Assembly (NCBI GenBank): GCA_002383165.1
Contig: DFXK01000009.1
Location: 1-64,000, forward strand
DNA from: Flavobacteriales bacterium UBA4110
GTDB taxonomy: Bacteria; Bacteroidota; Bacteroidia; Flavobacteriales; Weeksellaceae
Direction of reading: 5' to 3'
Length of the DNA stretch: 64,000 nucleotides
The notes under the pieces are model-generated. The model saw only the letters and a list, made by a program, of their open reading frames with translations, searched no databases and was not told the origin of the DNA. This document shows, in pieces, positions 61,057 to 64,000 of this stretch. The translations under genes were made by a program, and so were the position numbers. The number at the start of each line of letters is the position of its first letter. The stretch's first letter is position 1.

Positions 61057-61078
61057 TAGTGTAATCTACTAATTCAAA

Positions 61079-61723
61079 ATGGAGCTGATACATAAAACAA
61101 TTAATTTGGTTCAAGAAAAACTGGAAGGGACAGAATCCGGACACGATTGGTTTCACATTGAACGTGTATGGAAATTAAGTCTTAAAATCCAGGAAAAGGA
61201 AGGTGGAGATAAGCTGATAATTGAGCTAGCTGCACTTCTTCACGATATCGCAGACCCCAAATTCCATAATGGAGATGAAACTTTGGCTTCAAAAATTGTT
61301 CGTAATTTTCTTACAGAACAGAATCTAGATCCTATTATTATTGAGAAGGTTATTTTCATCATAGAAAATATGTCTTTCAAAAACAGAAATGATGTACCGG
61401 AAAACCTGCCTATGGAACTGAAAATAGTTCAGGATGCCGATAGACTGGATGCAATCGGCGCTATTGGGATTGCTAGGACCTTCAATTTTGGTGGCTATAA
61501 AAACAATCTGATGTATCATCCTGCCATCAAACCCAAACTCAATCAAACTAAGGAAGAATATAAAAAATCGAACGGAACTACCATTAACCATTTTTATGAA
61601 AAGCTGCTGCTTCTGAAAGATCTTCTCAATACAGATACTGCAAAAAATATTGCAAACCGTAGACATCAGTTTATGTTGCAATTTTTGGAAGAATTCTATA
61701 ATGAGTGGAATGTCAATTTATAA
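61079..61723 (+). CDS. HD-domain phosphohydrolase
   Basis: 214-residue metal-dependent phosphohydrolase. The HD motifs are GHDWFHIERVWKLSLKI (first His/Asp pair), ELAALLHDIADPKFHNGDE (HD) and VQDADRLDAIGAIGIARTF (D-x-x-R-L-D-A-x-G). This order is typical of YedJ/RdgC-type HD proteins that act on nucleotides or unknown phosphoesters. The protein is soluble. Substrate not known. It ends 28 bases before a small membrane protein gene. Confidence 0.9.
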   Translation: MELIHKTINLVQEKLEGTESGHDWFHIERVWKLSLKIQEKEGGDKLIIELAALLHDIADPKFHNGDETLASKIVRNFLTEQNLDPIIIEKVIFIIENMSFKNRNDVPENLPMELKIVQDADRLDAIGAIGIARTFNFGGYKNNLMYHPAIKPKLNQTKEEYKKSNGTTINHFYEKLLLLKDLLNTDTAKNIANRRHQFMLQFLEEFYNEWNVNL

Positions 61724-61738
61724 TTGGAGATAAACTAT

Positions 61739-61746
61739 TATCTTTG
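61739..61746 (+). promoter_or_regulatory. -7 box close to the membrane protein ATG
   Basis: TATCTTTG ends five bases before the ATG at 61752, as at the ferredoxin gene. A transcript would be leaderless or nearly so. No -33 partner was seen. Confidence 0.4.
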
Positions 61747-61751
61747 CGGGG

Positions 61752-62339
61752 ATGATAATATTCCTGATACTAATTTTTCTGATTATTGCGCTTTTTCTGT
61801 CCGGGATCCGTTCAGAAAAGTGGAATCTGTGGAGCAAGGTCGCAAGAATTATAATTACATTTTCTGCTGCTTCTTATTTTACATTTTGGTTTGTAGAAAA
61901 AAGCGTGTCACAGTTTTTGGAAAACTCGCTTGCAGTACAGGTCATTAATTATCTTCCCCAGCCTATTGATTTTTATATCATTCGGGTGCAGGATGATAAT
62001 GGCGTACAGAATTACAGTTCTAAACACCTAGGGCAGATCCGTCCGGAATATTTCCGAATAGAATATCTTAATATGCAAAAGTCCGACGAATTTTGGGTCG
62101 CTGGATATATCGGAAAAGATAAGATGGTTTATTTTTCGCAGATTGCTGTTCCCAACAAAAATGAGGATAAGATAGTGGAAGTCAGAAATTACATCAATCA
62201 CAGTTTGAAACTCTCAGCCATTGCTGCAGAAAATGTATCAAAACTTAAATACGATAATATAAAACTAAGCATCTGGGTAACTCTGGATCTACTTCTTATT
62301 TTTCTGAATGCTGTTTTATTACTCAGAGGACGAAAATAG
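61752..62339 (+). CDS. Hypothetical membrane protein
   Basis: 195-residue protein with two N-terminal membrane segments (IIFLILIFLIIALFLSG; ARIIITFSAASYFTFWFV), a soluble central domain of about 110 residues beginning PQPIDFYIIRVQDDNG and containing HLGQIRPEYFRIEYLNM, and one C-terminal membrane segment (IWVTLDLLLIFLNAVLLL). The central domain is probably exposed at the periplasmic side. No family is recognised. It is plausibly conserved among flavobacteria but not verified. Confidence 0.78.
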   Translation: MIIFLILIFLIIALFLSGIRSEKWNLWSKVARIIITFSAASYFTFWFVEKSVSQFLENSLAVQVINYLPQPIDFYIIRVQDDNGVQNYSSKHLGQIRPEYFRIEYLNMQKSDEFWVAGYIGKDKMVYFSQIAVPNKNEDKIVEVRNYINHSLKLSAIAAENVSKLKYDNIKLSIWVTLDLLLIFLNAVLLLRGRK

Positions 62340-62357
62340 ATTTACGTTCTACAATAT

Positions 62358-62413
62358 AAACTTTCCGTTAACTCAACAGCGTTTTGTTGGACTAACGGAA
62401 AGTTTCTGTTTTT
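62358..62413 (+). terminator. Long-stem terminator
   Basis: Perfect 13-bp stem AAACTTTCCGTTA / TAACGGAAAGTTT (62358-62370, 62393-62405) with a loop that itself contains CAAC / GTTG, then CTGTTTTTT. It separates the plus-strand membrane protein from the convergent hemB. Confidence 0.85.
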
Positions 62414-63399
62414 TATCTGTTCAAAACTTTGGCAACTTCTGGTGCAGCATACGTGAAAATCATATCTGCTCCGGCGCGTTTGATGCTTGTTAAACTTTCT
62501 ATCAATACTTTGTCATTGTCTAACCAGCCGTTTTGTGTAGCCGCTTTCAGCATTGCATATTCGCCACTGACTTGGTAAACTGCGATGGGTTGTGTGATGA
62601 GTTCACGGATTTTGGAAACGATGTCCAGATAAGGCAATCCGGGTTTTATCATAATGATATCTGCACCTTCTTCTACATCTCTCAACGCTTCATCAATAGC
62701 TTCGCGTGAGTTGTGGAAATCCATCTGGTAAGTTTTTTTGTCGGCAGGAATTTCCTGAGCATCAACTGGCGCACTGTCCAAAGCATTTCTGAAAGGTCCG
62801 TAAAAGGCGCTTGCATATTTTGCTGCATAAGATAAAATCCCGACATCGGTAAATCCATTTTCTTCCAAACCTTCTCGCATTGCCAAAACTCGGCCATCCA
62901 TCATGTCGCTTGGTGCTAAAATGTCTGCTCCGGCTTCTGCCAAAGAAATTCCCATTTTAACCAATGCATTCACTGTAGAATCGTTGTCGATTTTTCCGTT
63001 TTTGATAATCCCGTCGTGGCCATACATTGAATATGGATCAAGCGCAACATCTGGCATTATTACAACTCCAGGAACTGCATCTTTGATAGCTTTTATAGTG
63101 GTTTGCATCAATCCGTTTGGATTCCAAGCTTCTTTTCCTGTATTGTCTTTCAGGTTATCTGAAACCTTCATATAAAGATTGACCGCCTTGATTCCCAAAT
63201 CATAATTTTCTTTAACAGTTTGTACGGTTAAATCTAAACTTTGCCTAAAAACACCAGGCATCGAGGAAATGGCTTCTTTTTTGTTATTACCTTCCATAAC
63301 AAACATTGGCAACACCAAATCGTTTGTTGTAAGGTTAGTTTCACGAACTAGACTTCTGATAGAATCGTTGGCTCTTAGTCTTCTGTTTCTTGAAATCAT
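62413..63399 (-). CDS. hemB: Delta-aminolevulinic acid dehydratase (porphobilinogen synthase)
   Basis: 328-residue cytosolic enzyme that joins two 5-aminolevulinates in haem synthesis. Schiff-base lysines lie in GILSYAAKYASAFYGPF and IIMIKPGLPYLD. At the metal site the sequence is MPDVALDPYSMYGHDGII: Asp replaces the cysteines of zinc-type enzymes (VALCDYTSHGHCG in E. coli), which places it in the Mg2+/K+-dependent class. The Arg/Gly-rich N-terminus MISRNRRLRANDSIRSLVRET is the usual arm. A TAAATTTG box on the minus strand at 63420-63427 lies before the start. It stands alone. Confidence 0.95.
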   Translation of the reverse strand: MISRNRRLRANDSIRSLVRETNLTTNDLVLPMFVMEGNNKKEAISSMPGVFRQSLDLTVQTVKENYDLGIKAVNLYMKVSDNLKDNTGKEAWNPNGLMQTTIKAIKDAVPGVVIMPDVALDPYSMYGHDGIIKNGKIDNDSTVNALVKMGISLAEAGADILAPSDMMDGRVLAMREGLEENGFTDVGILSYAAKYASAFYGPFRNALDSAPVDAQEIPADKKTYQMDFHNSREAIDEALRDVEEGADIIMIKPGLPYLDIVSKIRELITQPIAVYQVSGEYAMLKAATQNGWLDNDKVLIESLTSIKRAGADMIFTYAAPEVAKVLNR

Positions 63400-63450
63400 C
63401 TTGATAAAAATTATTTATGCAAATTTACTTATACTTTCGCGGATAGGCTA

Positions 63451-63481
63451 TTGCATATAAAAATTATTTAAAATATATTTG
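63451..63481 (+). promoter_or_regulatory. Bacteroidota promoter of the T9SS protein gene
   Basis: TTG (63451-63453), a 20-base spacer and TATATTTG (63474-63481) fit the -33/-7 consensus. The ATG follows 31 bases later. Confidence 0.6.
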
Positions 63482-63512
63482 TGGGTAATTGTTTAAGTAC
63501 AGACTAAAGCGA

Positions 63513-63848
63513 ATGAAAAAATTTCTATTCTTTATTATATTTACGGTAGTTTCAGTTGGATTTTCGGGAGAAATGAAGGCTCAATCTACAGGTCAAAAAA
63601 CCGATGATGGTGTTTTGGTGGCTTTCCCTAATCCTACTAAGGATGTTTTGCTTTTGAAGTCAAAGGATAATTCGGCGAAAATAAAAACGGTAACTTTCTT
63701 CTCTATTTTGGGAGTTCAGGTTGCTGAGTTTGCTATTAATAATAGCAATGCAGAATTAAGATTGGATAAACTTCGCCCAGGGAAATATCTGATGAGATAT
63801 GTTTTGAATGACAATACTCAGAAAATCACTCAGATTATCAAACAGTAA
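63513..63848 (+). CDS. Small T9SS type A sorting-domain protein
   Basis: 111-residue exported protein with a signal peptide (KKFLFFIIFTVVSVGFSGEMKAQ). After only about a dozen residues it enters a T9SS C-terminal sorting domain: VAFPNPTKDVLLLKS, FFSILGVQVAEF, LRLDKLRPGKYLMRYVLNDNTQKITQIIKQ. There is essentially no passenger domain. A dedicated promoter and a strong terminator argue for a real gene. It may be secreted as a bare sorting domain or may be the remnant of a longer protein. The frame opens eight codons earlier without similarity. Confidence 0.85.
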   Translation: MKKFLFFIIFTVVSVGFSGEMKAQSTGQKTDDGVLVAFPNPTKDVLLLKSKDNSAKIKTVTFFSILGVQVAEFAINNSNAELRLDKLRPGKYLMRYVLNDNTQKITQIIKQ

Positions 63849-63868
63849 GTTTAGTTTTTAAAATATAT

Positions 63869-63896
63869 TGCCGGTTTTTTAGCCGGCATTTTTTAT
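63869..63896 (+). terminator. Terminator after the T9SS protein gene
   Basis: Stem TGCCGG / CCGGCA (63869-63874, 63883-63888) followed by TTTTTTATTT. Confidence 0.85.
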
Positions 63897-63943
63897 TTCA
63901 TCTTTCAGTTGCGTAAATTTGCCGTAACCAAGAAAATTAAATT

Positions 63944-64000
63944 ATGGGAAAATTAATTACTTTAGTTTTTATCATTTTGTTCCAAACTATCAACTGTCAA
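63944..64000 (+). CDS. Start of an exported protein (cut by window end)
   Basis: ATG followed by 18 codons reading MGKLITLVFIILFQTINCQ, which looks like a signal peptide, then the window ends. A lipoprotein-like INC-Q junction is visible but not conclusive. The last 14 bases (CTATCAA CTGTCAA) happen to match the heptamer unit type seen at 58390. Product unknown. Confidence 0.6.
   Translation, partial: MGKLITLVFIILFQTINCQ

Noticed and set aside
1..64000. tRNA, rRNA, CRISPR arrays, prophage genes
   Set aside because: No T-loop consensus in a tRNA context, no regular 25-40 base direct repeats with spacers, and no phage structural genes were seen; covariance tools could still find something missed by eye.

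Overview
The window looks like chromosomal DNA of a Bacteroidota bacterium of class Flavobacteriia, most likely Chryseobacterium or a close Weeksellaceae relative. The signs are AT-rich DNA, a SusC/SusD pair, type IX secretion (T9SS) sorting domains, promoter -7 boxes of the TAnnTTTG type, few Shine-Dalgarno-like leaders, a YpdA-type bacillithiol enzyme, and intergenic repeats of a kind I associate with that genus. The species call rests on recognition, not on a search. I see no rRNA, tRNA, CRISPR array or prophage.

Layout. 1-2.9 kb: a cation/proton antiporter and an IS4-type transposase. 2.9-12.1 kb: a minus-strand polysaccharide utilisation locus (SusC, SusD, a GH144-like glucanase, an alpha/beta hydrolase and a GH3 beta-glucosidase), which I read as a beta-1,2-glucan (sophoro-oligosaccharide) system. 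12.3-17 kb: ferritin, DUF493, a 48-residue basic protein, a deoxyhypusine-synthase-like enzyme and an ABC-F ATPase. 17-25.5 kb (minus): an M3 peptidase, a KefF/KefC-like pair, a LemA-TPM-TPM operon, MazG and Pcm. 25.7-34.7 kb (plus): a KAS III/FabI-like pair, two Gfo/Idh oxidoreductases, a ParE-type toxin-antitoxin pair, a probable type II restriction-modification pair, a hydroxyacyl-CoA dehydrogenase and a membrane protein. 34.7-38.4 kb (minus): a META lipoprotein, a decayed T9SS-exported NHL-type gene, and a LytTR regulator with its histidine kinase. 39-45.4 kb: a TetR-controlled RND efflux operon with a well-defined promoter/operator. 45.6-52.8 kb (plus): an rRNA methyltransferase, an FNR/ferredoxin pair, a lipocalin, CbpA/CbpM, YpdA and an L,D-transpeptidase. 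52.8-55.7 kb (minus): an aldehyde dehydrogenase, PPK2 and a DUF1573 protein. 55.8-64 kb: ValRS, DUF4241, ribokinase, a hydrolase, an HD protein, a membrane protein, HemB, a nearly cargo-less T9SS protein and the first codons of one more exported protein.

Most genes are housekeeping or envelope functions. The most interesting signals are (i) the putative beta-1,2-glucan locus, with a strong terminator between susD and the glucanase; (ii) the compact nuclease/methyltransferase pair at 30.4-32.0 kb, next to a toxin-antitoxin locus; (iii) degenerate 7-bp tandem arrays found both between genes and inside the ABC-F and valS coding sequences; (iv) a dispersed repeat family, one copy of which seems to supply the start of a TPM-domain protein; (v) a palindromic mobile-looking element between pcm and mazG; and (vi) a pseudogene whose inactivating lesions can be read directly.
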